A stretch of 64,000 bases of DNA from Bdellovibrionales bacterium GWA1_52_35 (GCA_001769805.1 MEPO01000016.1:49132-113131), one strand, 5' to 3'. Positions 33,387 to 43,093 are shown, numbered from the stretch's first letter. The notes: generated from the sequence alone by a model not told the origin. Made by a program: numbers and translations.

Positions 33387-35087
33387 ATGTTTGCATACTT
33401 CAAGAAAGTCTTTGTTCAGATAGACGACTTCATCAAGAGTCTGTCACCGATGAAGAAGCTGGCCATGGGCGTGACCCTCGCGGGTATCGTGGCGAGCATG
33501 ACGGCGCTCTTTTTCTGGGCATCTGAAACGGCCTATGTGCCACTCATGTCCAATCTGAATCCGGAGGATTCCACCAGCATCATCCGCGTTCTTCGGGACA
33601 AGAGAATCCCTTTCAAAGTGGATACGACGGGCAAGAATATTTCGATTCCGTCCGAGAGCGTCTATGAACTGCGGTTGGAACTTGCCTCGATGGGTTATCC
33701 CCAGTCCAGCGTGGTCGGTTATGAAGTCTTCGACAAGCAAACCCTTGGGACCACAAGCTTTGTCCAAAAGGTCAATCAGAAGCGCGCGCAGGAAGGCGAG
33801 CTGATGCGCACGATCAATACGATCAAAGGTGTGCGCCATTCGCGCGTGCATCTGGCCCTGCCCCAGAAGAGCACCTTCGTCGAGGATCATAAGAAGTCCA
33901 CCGCTTCGGTCGTACTTGATTTGGAACCAGGCACGGTCCTGGATGAGAAACAGGTCTATGGAATCGGAAATCTCGTCGCGCGCTCGATCGAGGGCGGGAT
34001 GGATCCGTCTGATGTCGTGATTGTCGATTCCAACGGTAAAGTTCTTTCCAAGAACAACAGCGATCCGCTTTCGGCCGCAACGGCAACCCAGCTTGAATTC
34101 CAGCACAAGATTGAGAGCGATCTTGAACGTCGTGTGGAAGGTATGCTCGGTCGCGTCGTCGGCGAAGGTCGTGTGGTGGCGAAGGTCACGGCTGATCTTG
34201 ATTTCGCCCAGGTGAACGAGACTCAGACGATTGTCGATGGCGACAGTTCTGCGGTCCTTTCCAAAGAAACCCGCAGTGACAATATGATGGGCACCCGTCC
34301 CGGCCCGGTGGGCGCCGCTGGGGCGATTTCCAACTTGCCAGGACAGACGCCTTCCTCCAATGAGATCCGGAATGAAACATCCAAGGCGAATGAAACGGTG
34401 AACTACGAGGTTCCCAAGACGATCCGCAGAACGACCAGGCCTTCCGGTACGGTGAAGAAGTTGTCCGTCGCAGTCGTGGTCGATGGCAAGACGATCAAAA
34501 CCGTGGGTAAAGACGGCAAGATGGAATCCCGGGTCGAAGCCTGGACTCCGGAGAAGCTGAAGGAATTTGAATCCATTGTGGCCGGCGCGATCGGCTTTAA
34601 CAAAGCGCGCGGAGATATCCTCGATATCAAGAGCATGGAGTTCACGCGCGAAGACTTCGACGAAGCACAGAAGATGATCGCCGAGAAGGAACACAAGAGC
34701 TACATCCAGAACATCATAGTCTATCTCGTGATTGGTCTCACCATTGCGATGTTCTTCGTCTTCGTGGTCCGGCCCTTCATCAAGTGGATAACCGAGAACA
34801 CGATCGACAGTGTCGATACCTTCCTCCCGCAAACGATTGAGGAACTGGAAAAAATGCAGACCAATGGCGCCTTGCCAGGCCTCGAAGATGCGGTACCAAT
34901 CATCCCTGAAAAGATGGACCCGGAAAAGACTGAAGGCGAGATGATCCGCGAGAAAGTGGTGACCCTGGTCGATGCCAATCCGCATAAGGCCGCCTTGATC
35001 GTCAAGGAGTGGATGCACGTTGATAATCGCAAGAAGGATAAAGACGAAGAAGGCGGAAAAGGGAAAGCAGCACCTGCTTCGGCGTAA
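33387..35087 (+). CDS. fliF: Flagellar MS-ring protein FliF
   Basis: This is a 566-residue inner-membrane ring protein. Two membrane segments flank the periplasmic domain: about 26-47 (LAMGVTLAGIVASMTALFFW) and 450-470 (VYLVIGLTIAMFFVFVV). Ring-building motifs include QKVNQKRAQEGELMRTI, GVRHSRVHLALP and FVEDHKKSTASVVLDL. The C-terminal tail, which binds FliG, is charged and Lys-rich (DKDEEGGKGKAAPASA). GGGGG precedes the start. Confidence 0.96.
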   Translation: MFAYFKKVFVQIDDFIKSLSPMKKLAMGVTLAGIVASMTALFFWASETAYVPLMSNLNPEDSTSIIRVLRDKRIPFKVDTTGKNISIPSESVYELRLELASMGYPQSSVVGYEVFDKQTLGTTSFVQKVNQKRAQEGELMRTINTIKGVRHSRVHLALPQKSTFVEDHKKSTASVVLDLEPGTVLDEKQVYGIGNLVARSIEGGMDPSDVVIVDSNGKVLSKNNSDPLSAATATQLEFQHKIESDLERRVEGMLGRVVGEGRVVAKVTADLDFAQVNETQTIVDGDSSAVLSKETRSDNMMGTRPGPVGAAGAISNLPGQTPSSNEIRNETSKANETVNYEVPKTIRRTTRPSGTVKKLSVAVVVDGKTIKTVGKDGKMESRVEAWTPEKLKEFESIVAGAIGFNKARGDILDIKSMEFTREDFDEAQKMIAEKEHKSYIQNIIVYLVIGLTIAMFFVFVVRPFIKWITENTIDSVDTFLPQTIEELEKMQTNGALPGLEDAVPIIPEKMDPEKTEGEMIREKVVTLVDANPHKAALIVKEWMHVDNRKKDKDEEGGKGKAAPASA

Positions 35088-35122
35088 GTCGCAGAATTTG
35101 GAAACTTCAGGAGAGCATGACC

Positions 35123-36136
35123 ATGGCACACGAAAACTTTGAAGAAATGAGCGGACTGGAAAGGTCAGCGCTTCTTCTGAACGTGCTGGGAAACCAGGTG
35201 ACCGCGCAGATTTTCAAAAAAATGCGTGATAATGACGTCAAACGGCTGGTCAGTGCCATGGGGCAGGTGACCAAAGTGCCGATTCCTGTGGTGAAACAGG
35301 TTCTCGAGTCTTTTTACACCGAAATCGCGGAAGAAGAGAATCTGATCTTCGGTCATGCCCAGGGGCGCGATTTTGTACTTCAGACTTTGGGCGAAGATCG
35401 GGCCAAAACGGTTCTCGGTCAACTCTCGGTTGTGGAGGGGAGTCGCACTCTCGAAGCTTTGGAGCTGGTCGATCCACGCACTCTTTCGAACTTCCTGGTC
35501 AACGAACATCCGCAAACCGTTGCGCTTATTCTGGCCCATCTGGACCCGAACAAGAAGACGGAAGTCCTCAAGCGGCTTCCCGAAGCGATTCAGACGGAAG
35601 TCGTTCTTCGTATCGCCAACCTCGACTTCATTTCGCCGAACCTCATCGCGCAGGTCGACGATGTCCTCAAGCAGGAACTCGCGACCCTCGGTTCGATCGA
35701 CACGCAACAGCTCGGGGGTGTCGGACCGATCGCCGAAATGCTCAATGTCATGGACAAATCGAGCGAGCAGAACATCATGGCCCGGGTCGAGGAAAAGGAC
35801 CCTCAACTGGCCGAAGAAATCCGCAAACTCATGTTCGTTTTCGAGGACATCGTTTTCATCGACGACCGCGGCATGCAGCAGCTGCTCAAGGAAGTCGACA
35901 ATACAAAGCTCGTTGTCGCTCTCAAGACAGCGCCGGAGGAAATCAAAGACAAGATCTTCCGGAATATTTCAAAACGCGCGGCCGAGCTGCTGCGCGAAGA
36001 TCTCGAGACCCTTGGGCCACAGCGTCTGTCGGACGTGGAAGCGGCCCAGCAGGAAATTGTCAATGTGGCCAAGCGGCTTGAAGCGGAAGGTAAGATCATC
36101 ATCAGTCGTGGTGGTGAAGCGGATGCACTGGTCTGA
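35123..36136 (+). CDS. fliG: Flagellar motor switch protein FliG
   Basis: About 337 residues, a typical length. Domains are the N-terminal FliF-binding part (MSGLERSALLLNVLG), the middle EHPQTVALILAHLDP segment with the EHPQT motif, and the C-terminal torque domain (EDIVFIDDRGMQQLLKEVD and KIFRNISKRAAELLREDLE) with the charged residues that meet the stator. I prefer the second ATG, nine bases from AGGAG, over the ATG six bases earlier. Confidence 0.96.
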   Translation: MAHENFEEMSGLERSALLLNVLGNQVTAQIFKKMRDNDVKRLVSAMGQVTKVPIPVVKQVLESFYTEIAEEENLIFGHAQGRDFVLQTLGEDRAKTVLGQLSVVEGSRTLEALELVDPRTLSNFLVNEHPQTVALILAHLDPNKKTEVLKRLPEAIQTEVVLRIANLDFISPNLIAQVDDVLKQELATLGSIDTQQLGGVGPIAEMLNVMDKSSEQNIMARVEEKDPQLAEEIRKLMFVFEDIVFIDDRGMQQLLKEVDNTKLVVALKTAPEEIKDKIFRNISKRAAELLREDLETLGPQRLSDVEAAQQEIVNVAKRLEAEGKIIISRGGEADALV

Positions 36137-36162
36137 GTTGAAAAATACGGGATAGGGGAGTC

Positions 36163-37026
36163 ATGTCGCATTTCAAACCCAATGATTTCGGAATCAAAAA
36201 CGAAGGCAAAGTCACGGAGAAGGCCAAGATCGTCAAGATCAATGGCGCCACGGAGCCTTCGATCCAGGGGTTTGAGTACAAAGCCTTGAGTCAAGGCGTC
36301 GGGAAGTATTCCGAAATAAAAGCCAAATACGGCTCTCTGGCCGCAACGGATGCAGAACGCGTGGCCCGCGCCACGAAAGACGCGCGCTTTTCCTTGAGCC
36401 CCTTGCTCCGCGACCCTCTGGCGGTCGAAGAAGAAGAACGCCGGGTCATTGATGAAAAAGTCCGGGCAAGGGTTCTGAAATTAGCGGAGGAGGCTAAGGC
36501 CGAGGCGATCGCGGTAGGCTACCGTGACGGAATGAAGAAGGGCCATGAAGAGGCATTTGCGAAATTTCAGGAGGCGGGAGCGCAGCGACTCGAGAGCTTT
36601 ACACAGGTTCTCGAAGCCGTGGAATCCGCTAAAGAACAGATCTTTCTCGGCAATGAACGCTTCTTGATCGAACTCATTTACAAAATCTCACGGATGTTGC
36701 TGCTCAAAGAACTCGCCGTGGACCGGGAATATGTCCAGCGCCTGGCCAAGGACTTGATCGAGCGCGTGGGTGTCCGGGAAAATATCACGATCCGGATAAG
36801 TGAAAGAGATGCCGAAACGGCAGGCATGCTCAAAGAGGGCCTGGAGAAATCTCTGGGCACTTTGAAAAACTTGAACATCCAGGTTTCCAACCAGATTCAG
36901 TTCGGGGGTTGTGTTGTTGAAACCGAATGGAACGCCATCGACGCAAGTGTGGACCGGCAACTCGAAGGGCTGTACGAATCTCTCATGGGTCCGAAAGGCA
37001 TGGGAGAGGCGGTGCAGAAATCGTGA
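36163..37026 (+). CDS. fliH: Flagellar export ATPase regulator FliH
   Basis: This is a 287-residue protein that binds and regulates FliI. The N-terminus is variable and charged; the region of about 90-150 is helical with GXXXG-like spacing (GYRDGMKKGHEEAFAKFQ), and the C-terminal domain (IRISERDAETAGMLKEGL, then GGCVVETEWNAIDASVDRQL) matches FliH/YscL. It overlaps the GTG start of fliI. Confidence 0.88.
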   Translation: MSHFKPNDFGIKNEGKVTEKAKIVKINGATEPSIQGFEYKALSQGVGKYSEIKAKYGSLAATDAERVARATKDARFSLSPLLRDPLAVEEEERRVIDEKVRARVLKLAEEAKAEAIAVGYRDGMKKGHEEAFAKFQEAGAQRLESFTQVLEAVESAKEQIFLGNERFLIELIYKISRMLLLKELAVDREYVQRLAKDLIERVGVRENITIRISERDAETAGMLKEGLEKSLGTLKNLNIQVSNQIQFGGCVVETEWNAIDASVDRQLEGLYESLMGPKGMGEAVQKS

Positions 37027-38435
37027 CCTGGAAAGTGGATCCCACTTCGTATGATGAAAAGTTGCGGCACGCTCTGCTTTATCATGAAGCTGGCAAAGTC
37101 ACCAAATCGCTGGGTCTGATCTTTGAAGCCCATCTTCCGGGCGCCGCGGTTGGCAGCCTCTGTCGGATCAGTCCCTCGAGCGACTCCCAGGCCGAATTCG
37201 GCGTGGATGCGGAGGTGATCGGCTTTCGTGACAAACGCGTACTGCTGATGCCTTTTGAAGATGCGGCTGGCATCAACAACGACAGTCTGGTTGTTTTAAA
37301 AAAGCGGAATTCTGCCGTACCGGTAGGCGATTTTTTACTGGGCCGCGTGATCGACGGCCGCGGGCAGCCCTTGGACGGCAAAGGACCTTTGAATCCCACG
37401 GGGCACTGGAAAGAAGAACGCCCCCTTTACAACGTTCCTTCCCATCCGCTTGAGCGGGAAATGATCACGGAGCCGCTGGACCTGGGAATTCGTTCGGTCA
37501 ATGGTTTGTTGACCACCGGCAAGGGTCAGCGCGTCGGGATCATGGCCGGTTCGGGCGTCGGCAAATCCGTCTTGCTCGGAATGATGGCCCGGCATACGGC
37601 CGCGGATATCAACGTGATCGCCCTGATTGGGGAACGTGGCAGGGAAGTCCGGGAATTCATTGAGCGGGATCTCGGTCCTGAAGCCATGGCTCGCACCGTG
37701 GTGGTGGTTTCGACTTCCGACAAATCTCCCCTCCTGCGCATGCGCGGCGCATTTCTCGCGATGACAATTGCCGAATATTTCCGCGATCAATCCAAAGATG
37801 TCCTGATGCTGATGGATTCGGTCACCCGTTTTGCAATGGCTCAGCGGGAAATCGGACTCGCCATGGGTGAACCTCCCGCCTCCAAAGGCTATACGCCGAG
37901 TGTTTTCTCCACTCTTCCAAAATTGCTGGAACGTGCGGGAATGGCGCCCAAGAAGGGGAGTATCACCGGCTTGTTCACCGTTCTTGTTGAAGGCGATGAC
38001 ATGGATGATCCGATTGCGGATGCAGTCCGGTCGATTCTGGACGGGCATATCGTGCTTTCGCGTAAAATAGCACAGCGCAATCATTTTCCGGCTGTGGACG
38101 TGCTTCAGAGCGCCAGCCGCGTAATGCGTTCAGTGATCGACAAGGATCATCTCAAGTGGTCATCCATGATCCGGGAATGGCTGGCGGCATATGCGCAGGC
38201 CGAAGATCTGATCAACGTTGGCGCCTATGTCCGTGGCAGTAATCTGAAGATCGATCAAGCCATCTTCGGGATCGAGCGGATCAACGCTTTTTTGCGCCAG
38301 GAAATCACCGAAACCGCTTCTTACTCCGATACGCTCGCGGCGATGCACGGTATTGTCCGAAGTATCGAAGCCGCAACGGCGGCACAACAGGCTCAGCAGC
38401 AGACCCAGCAAGGGCCGCAGGCGCTGAGGATTTAG
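37023..38435 (+). CDS. fliI: Flagellar export ATPase FliI
   Basis: About 470 residues. It hydrolyses ATP to help feed substrates to the export gate. Walker A is GSGVGKS in the GIMAGSGVGKSVLLGMMARH segment; the Walker B region is DVLMLMDSVTRFAMAQREIG, followed by GEPPASKGYTPSVFS. I start at the GTG overlapping the fliH stop (GTGA) because the upstream in-frame part is arginine-rich noise inside fliH. Confidence 0.96.
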   Translation: MTWKVDPTSYDEKLRHALLYHEAGKVTKSLGLIFEAHLPGAAVGSLCRISPSSDSQAEFGVDAEVIGFRDKRVLLMPFEDAAGINNDSLVVLKKRNSAVPVGDFLLGRVIDGRGQPLDGKGPLNPTGHWKEERPLYNVPSHPLEREMITEPLDLGIRSVNGLLTTGKGQRVGIMAGSGVGKSVLLGMMARHTAADINVIALIGERGREVREFIERDLGPEAMARTVVVVSTSDKSPLLRMRGAFLAMTIAEYFRDQSKDVLMLMDSVTRFAMAQREIGLAMGEPPASKGYTPSVFSTLPKLLERAGMAPKKGSITGLFTVLVEGDDMDDPIADAVRSILDGHIVLSRKIAQRNHFPAVDVLQSASRVMRSVIDKDHLKWSSMIREWLAAYAQAEDLINVGAYVRGSNLKIDQAIFGIERINAFLRQEITETASYSDTLAAMHGIVRSIEAATAAQQAQQQTQQGPQALRI

Positions 38436-38466
38436 GGTTTTCTGCAGGCGGCAAAATATTCCCTCT

Positions 38467-38493
38467 TAAGCCATCAAGCGTCCTTGCCGATAG
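38467..38493 (+). promoter_or_regulatory. Possible sigma-28 promoter before fliJ
   Basis: TAAG-N15-GCCGATAG at 38467-38493 resembles the sigma-28 (FliA) consensus TAAA-N15-GCCGATAA with two mismatches. It sits in the 110-base gap between fliI and fliJ, the longest gap in this part of the operon, and would give a leader of about 45 bases. Confidence 0.4.
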
Positions 38494-38545
38494 GAAAAAG
38501 ATTCAGTCTAGCAAGCAATCCCGGAAGAGCCCAAGCTTGTCTTAG

Positions 38546-38998
38546 ATGGCCAAGTTCAAATTCAAATTCGAAACTATCCTGAAGCTTCGCAAGAACCGCG
38601 AAGAAGATGCACTCAGGAATCTCGGAGCCGCGCAAAGTGCGTATCAGGCCGAGGTGGCGAGAAAAGCACAATTACAAAAAGAACTCGAAAATGCCTTGAT
38701 TCGCCGAGAAAATATGGGAGCTTCTCCCATGACCATTCTGCCGTTCCAGATGGAACAGGATTTCATCACGGGCACGAAACAACGAATTCTTCACGCCGAA
38801 CGCGATATCGCGCGGGCCACCCGGGTCGTCGAAAAAGCGTTGCGCATTTATCTGCATGCCCGGCGCCAGACAAAAATGCTCGAGCTGGTTTACGAAAAGG
38901 AATACAAGGAATTCCGCCGGGCCCAGGCCAAGCGGGAGCAGAAACTCCTGGATGATATGGTGATCATGCGTGATCGCCTGAAGGAAAAAGTCGCATGA
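38546..38998 (+). CDS. fliJ: Flagellar export protein FliJ
   Basis: This is a 150-residue coiled-coil protein, the central stalk of the export ATPase. The N-terminus FKFKFETILKLRKNREEDAL is typical of FliJ. The rest is a helical, charged chain (YEKEYKEFRRAQAKREQKLLD). No clear ribosome site precedes the ATG. It overlaps the next gene by four bases. Confidence 0.88.
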   Translation: MAKFKFKFETILKLRKNREEDALRNLGAAQSAYQAEVARKAQLQKELENALIRRENMGASPMTILPFQMEQDFITGTKQRILHAERDIARATRVVEKALRIYLHARRQTKMLELVYEKEYKEFRRAQAKREQKLLDDMVIMRDRLKEKVA

Positions 38999-39663
38999 GC
39001 AAATTCACCAAGTTTGCAGCATTTTTTCTGATCGTCGGTGGAATGCTTTTTTTAGCCGGTGCTGGGGCACCCGGGGCAGGTGCTACTGACGAAAGTTCAT
39101 CGCCTTCGCCCTCGCCATCGGAGATTGTCGCCGAGGTCATACAGGAGTCTCCTCGCGATGGGAGCTGTCTGGTGGATGAAGCCGCTCTCGAGGACCTGCG
39201 CAAACAGCGTGAGAGCTGGGCCAGTCGGATGAAAGATCTCGGGGCGCGGGAAAGTGAACTCAAGGCGCGTGAAGCTGCTCTGAACGAGGAGTTCCGGAAA
39301 TTCGAAGCGCTTCGCAGTGATCTCGGGAAAGACGATGCCAGTCGTCAGCAGGAGAACGAAGTCCGCGTCGCAAAGCTGGTCGAAACGTTGGAGACCATGA
39401 GTCCCAAAGCGGCCTCCGCCCTGATAGTCGGGCTGGACGAGGCCCTTGCCGTTGCGACGATGGCCAGAATCGCCACACCGAAACTTGCGAAGATCATGAA
39501 TATCATGGAGCCGAAGCGCTCCGCCCGTTTGACAGAATTGATGGCCGGAGTGGTCCGGGCCAAAGAGGCCGCTGGGAAGCGGTCCGGAGCCGTGTCGGAT
39601 GACGCGGACGAGACCACATTGATCCTGAAAAAGGATCCCAAGAAGGGAGGTGAAAAATTATGA
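38995..39663 (+). CDS. MotE-like flagellar protein
   Basis: This is a 222-residue protein with an N-terminal membrane helix (FTKFAAFFLIVGGMLFLAG), a long periplasmic coiled coil (about 62-115) and a C-terminal MgtE-N-like helical domain with VETLETMSPKAASALIVGLD and LAKIMNIMEPKRSARLTELM. This architecture matches MotE, a chaperone-like stator or flagellar assembly factor found between fliJ and fliK. It is translationally coupled to both neighbours. Confidence 0.82.
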   Translation: MSKFTKFAAFFLIVGGMLFLAGAGAPGAGATDESSSPSPSPSEIVAEVIQESPRDGSCLVDEAALEDLRKQRESWASRMKDLGARESELKAREAALNEEFRKFEALRSDLGKDDASRQQENEVRVAKLVETLETMSPKAASALIVGLDEALAVATMARIATPKLAKIMNIMEPKRSARLTELMAGVVRAKEAAGKRSGAVSDDADETTLILKKDPKKGGEKL

Positions 39664-41339
39664 ATATCAACAATGTAAACAGTCCTAATCTGATGTCGGC
39701 CCTCGAACGCCGCCCCGGCGAGATGCGCAAAGAGAAAAAAGCGGTTAATGAACAGGAAGCTGCCTTTGGCAACGAGCTTCTTCAGGCAGCTATTCCTCTG
39801 CGTAGCGAGCCCCAGGCACTTCCGAGTCTTCAGTTGGAAGCTCCGGGAGCACCTGTGGAACAGAGCGAGCGCAAGGGAGTTGACATCGAGAAGTCAAAAG
39901 AAGGACCGGAAAACGTGAGCGGGATAGTTACGTTTGGGAAAGCAGCCTTGCCAATGCAGGCAAAAGCGGTGAACTCCCAGACCTATTCAGGAAACGTCGA
40001 ACGGTCGACAGGAACTTTGAAAGCGGCTGCCAGTTTGAATACTGCAGCAGCAATCGCTGGACTCAAACCCTGGAGCAAGGAGTGGGTATTTGAAGATCGC
40101 ATGGAAGGCGCGGCAATTCAGCCGTTGCTTTCTTCTTCAAAAGAAAACCCGCAGCAGATGCTGGCCCAACTCGAGCAGATGATTGCATCTGCAAAGAAAG
40201 CCAGCGGAGCGGAAGCTTCGGGAAAGGCTGAGAAGCTGCAGTCAGCGGGCGGACCGGAAACCGGTGCGACCCAGGCTGCGTCGGTTTCTCAGCTCATGAG
40301 GGGTGGTGCTGAAAACGCAACCGAAATTTCAGAGTTCACTATAGGTATGCAACCGAACTCCCAGGGACCCGTGCAGCTGAAAGGCAACCAGGTATCGGGC
40401 GGCGCTTCGGCGCTTTCCGGTGCGGAATTCCTATCAACCTTGAACGCGGTTCGTGAGGAATCCGGCAAAACTGCCGATTATGGCAGTTCGAGCGGAAACC
40501 AGGGAGAGCAGAGAGAGCAAGGCGACCGGAAACAGCAGGGTTCACCCGTGCAGAGCACAAAGCTGCGGGTGATCGAAGGCGGTGGTGGTCTGGAAAAGGT
40601 GAAAAAGGCGGAGTTCCGCAATTCGTTGGCGGCGCAAGCCGGACTCGATGTCGGAGCGCAGCAGGCTTTACACAATTCCCAGTTGTCACGTCCCATGGGA
40701 ATGCCGAGGCCGAAAGAAATCACCGGCCACGTCACTCAGGGGAGGATGACCGAAAACCGTCTTTCTTCAGAAGCCCTGCTTGGCCTGAGCAGTGGGATTC
40801 GCGAACTCAAAGCCCAGGGGGGCGGCGAAATCCGGATCCGGCTGAAACCAGAAAATCTGGGTGAGCTGCATCTCAAGGTTGTGACTTCAGGTAATAGCGT
40901 TGGACTCCAGATTCAGGCGTCCGACGAGCGGTCCCGGAAGATCATTGAGGAGACGATGAGTCATCTCAAGGATAGTCTGGCATCGCAGAACCTGAGTCTC
41001 GGAAAGGTGGATCTGACAGTGGCTGCTTCTTCGCAGCTCGCTGGGCAGTTCTCTGGAAGTGATCTGGACCGGGGTCAGGAGCAACAGGCAAAAGGCCAGC
41101 AGAATTTCGATTCGTCGAATCTGCTGGGCCAGAATATGAATCAGCAAGGGCAACTCGGTAACCAAAGCGGTGGTTCGGGGCGCTGGGATAATATCGATTC
41201 CGATATGACCTCAGTCTCGAATACCGGCAGGAGCCGCGGGGTGTCCCGTCGTGCCGCAGGGCCAGTCGGGCAGGCCGCCGGATCAAATTCTGGATATGCA
41301 AGTACAGCAGGCAGTGGTCGTTTGGACGTCATGGCGTAA
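39660..41339 (+). CDS. fliK: Flagellar hook-length control protein FliK
   Basis: This is a 559-residue secreted ruler. The first two thirds are low-complexity and rich in Gln, Ser and Ala. The C-terminal switch domain (about 375-470) is recognisable as GGGEIRIRLKPENLGELHLKV followed by SLASQNLSLGKVDLTVA. The tail is Gly/Ser/Gln-rich. Its position between motE and flgD supports the assignment. Confidence 0.88.
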   Translation: MNINNVNSPNLMSALERRPGEMRKEKKAVNEQEAAFGNELLQAAIPLRSEPQALPSLQLEAPGAPVEQSERKGVDIEKSKEGPENVSGIVTFGKAALPMQAKAVNSQTYSGNVERSTGTLKAAASLNTAAAIAGLKPWSKEWVFEDRMEGAAIQPLLSSSKENPQQMLAQLEQMIASAKKASGAEASGKAEKLQSAGGPETGATQAASVSQLMRGGAENATEISEFTIGMQPNSQGPVQLKGNQVSGGASALSGAEFLSTLNAVREESGKTADYGSSSGNQGEQREQGDRKQQGSPVQSTKLRVIEGGGGLEKVKKAEFRNSLAAQAGLDVGAQQALHNSQLSRPMGMPRPKEITGHVTQGRMTENRLSSEALLGLSSGIRELKAQGGGEIRIRLKPENLGELHLKVVTSGNSVGLQIQASDERSRKIIEETMSHLKDSLASQNLSLGKVDLTVAASSQLAGQFSGSDLDRGQEQQAKGQQNFDSSNLLGQNMNQQGQLGNQSGGSGRWDNIDSDMTSVSNTGRSRGVSRRAAGPVGQAAGSNSGYASTAGSGRLDVMA

Positions 41340-41362
41340 ACCTGAACGTCCTGTGAATGCGG

Positions 41363-41393
41363 GAAGCGCCGGGCAAATAATTCCCGGCGCTTC
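41363..41393 (+). repeat. Perfect 11-bp inverted repeat between fliK and flgD
   Basis: GAAGCGCCGGG and CCCGGCGCTTC flank a nine-base loop. It is followed by TCGAAAAAAAG, not a T-run, so it is not a standard terminator on this strand. It may stabilise or process the operon mRNA. Confidence 0.6.
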
Positions 41394-41432
41394 TCGAAAA
41401 AAAGTAAGTTAGAATTGTAGCAGGGGAAACAA

Positions 41433-42539
41433 ATGTTGAACGCGGCAGGTGCAAAAAACCCAGTGAATAGCGCAAATTCCGCGGTGAATTCCGCAGATTT
41501 TGCTTCGGCTGGTGTCGCGATGAACACGGGAGCCGCGATACGCGCTGCTGACAAGGAAACTTCGACCGCGCCGAAGTTCGGAGAAATTTATCAGGAACTG
41601 CAAGCAAAATATGGCGCGAAATCGGAAAAACCGCGCGAGATAAAAAAGACCCTCGGAAAAGATGATTTCCTGAAGATCATGATCACGCAAATGCGGCATC
41701 AGGATCCGACGAGTCCTTTCAAGCCGGACCAGATGGCGGCGCAGATGGCGCAGTTCGCCTCGGTCGAACAGTTGCAGAACATCAACCAGAATATCGGAAA
41801 AATGACCCAGCAGAATTCGCCGCTTGAGCGTCTGGCCATGACGAACATGATTGGCAAGGTGGTCACCGTGGATCGGGAACGTTTCCCGCATACCGAGAAC
41901 ACGAGCGAAGCGCTTTCTTTCGTACTCCCGAAAAATGCGAGTGCCGTCAATGTGACCGTGGTCGCCGAGAACGGTGAAGCCGTTTTCGGAAAAGAGCTTG
42001 GTTCGCTCAAGGCCGGCGAGAACTCTGTTGCCTGGGATGGAAATAAAACCAATACTCTGCCCGCGAAAGCCGGGACCTATACGCTTCATATTGAAGCCAA
42101 GGATGAAAACGGCCAGTCCATCGATTGCAGCCGACAGTCCCAGTCCCGCATTGTAGGCGTCAGTTTTGAAGGAGCAGAGCCGGTATTCCTGATTGGCGAT
42201 GCACGGAAGCAGGAAAAAATTACGTTGAAAAACATTGTACGCGTCGAATCCGATGGAGCCGGACCGGCGCCTTCGATTCCACAGAATGCCGCAGTCCCGC
42301 AGGCAAATGCGGCACCCAATTTTTTCACTTTCCAGAAAGGCGTGGGTTCCACCGGCTTGGATCCGGCCCAGGCGAGTCCGGAAGTGAGAAGTGCGCTGGC
42401 CCGTTATCAGCAACAAGCGCCAGCAAATCAGCCCGCTGCCGGAGCAATTGATCCTGCTCGAGCGGAAGAAAAGGGATTTCCAAACGGGCTTCAGGATAAT
42501 GACGAAGCCCCACGAGGGGAGGTGAATCAAGATGAGTAG
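41433..42539 (+). CDS. flgD: Flagellar hook cap protein FlgD
   Basis: This is a 368-residue hook assembly scaffold. The conserved N-terminal export and cap motif is LGKDDFLKIMITQMRHQDP, then MAAQMAQFASVEQLQNIN. The middle contains the Tudor/FnIII-like region with LKAGENSVAWDGNK. The C-terminal 90 residues are an unusual Ala/Pro/Gln-rich extension. AGCAGGGGA precedes the start, and the stop overlaps the next gene by eight bases. Confidence 0.93.
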   Translation: MLNAAGAKNPVNSANSAVNSADFASAGVAMNTGAAIRAADKETSTAPKFGEIYQELQAKYGAKSEKPREIKKTLGKDDFLKIMITQMRHQDPTSPFKPDQMAAQMAQFASVEQLQNINQNIGKMTQQNSPLERLAMTNMIGKVVTVDRERFPHTENTSEALSFVLPKNASAVNVTVVAENGEAVFGKELGSLKAGENSVAWDGNKTNTLPAKAGTYTLHIEAKDENGQSIDCSRQSQSRIVGVSFEGAEPVFLIGDARKQEKITLKNIVRVESDGAGPAPSIPQNAAVPQANAAPNFFTFQKGVGSTGLDPAQASPEVRSALARYQQQAPANQPAAGAIDPARAEEKGFPNGLQDNDEAPRGEVNQDE

Positions 42540-42960
42540 CGGAACATTTCTGTATCCAAATGTAACCTCGCTGCCGGGTCAGTCTGGGATAAGCCAATCT
42601 GACCGGTTGCCAAAATCCAAGGAGGGGGTTCCAGGCGAATTCGGCAAAGTCTTTGAAAAGGCTTTGAACAAGACGCCGGAAAAGCCGGATCTCGATCAGG
42701 TGCAGCAGCCGCTGAAATTTTCAGCACATGCTTCGCAGAGATTGAAAGACCGGAAGATCACGCTGGACGCGGCGACCATGAGCAGGGTCAGTGAGGCCGT
42801 GACGAGAGCGGAAGCAAAAGGGCTGGATGACACCTTGGTGCTGACGAATGATGCAGCATTGATCGTGAGCGCAAGAAATCGCACCGTGATTACCGCGATG
42901 GACAGAGCTTCTCTGGCCGGCAACGTATTCACGAATATCGATGGAGCAGTGATCGTTTAA
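42532..42960 (+). CDS. Flagellar operon protein (TIGR02530 family)
   Basis: This is a 142-residue protein. The C-terminal half, LKFSAHASQRLKDRKITLD and the end VISARNRTVITAMDR-like VSARNRTVITAMDRA, matches the small flagellar operon protein family often found between flgD and flgE (TIGR02530, sometimes called FlgX). Its role is unproven, possibly in hook assembly or as a chaperone. The N-terminal third is variable. Confidence 0.85.
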   Translation: MSSGTFLYPNVTSLPGQSGISQSDRLPKSKEGVPGEFGKVFEKALNKTPEKPDLDQVQQPLKFSAHASQRLKDRKITLDAATMSRVSEAVTRAEAKGLDDTLVLTNDAALIVSARNRTVITAMDRASLAGNVFTNIDGAVIV

Positions 42961-43093
42961 CAAAGTGATGAAGCAACTGTTCAAAGTGACTGAAGGTCAC
43001 CTGAACTAACTAGGCTGGACCCAAAAGGGAAGCCTACCGGCCCCGAATGATTGACGGGCTGGAACTACAACTGAAACGCATGGAGGCGTCCTT

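Noticed and set aside
33444..35129. A 561-codon open frame antisense to fliF
   Set aside because: The opposite strand encodes an unmistakable FliF with a ribosome site; the antisense frame shows no family motif and arises from codon bias.
41363..41393. Intrinsic terminator after fliK
   Set aside because: The hairpin is followed by an A-rich, not T-rich, sequence on the coding strand, so I list it only as an inverted repeat.
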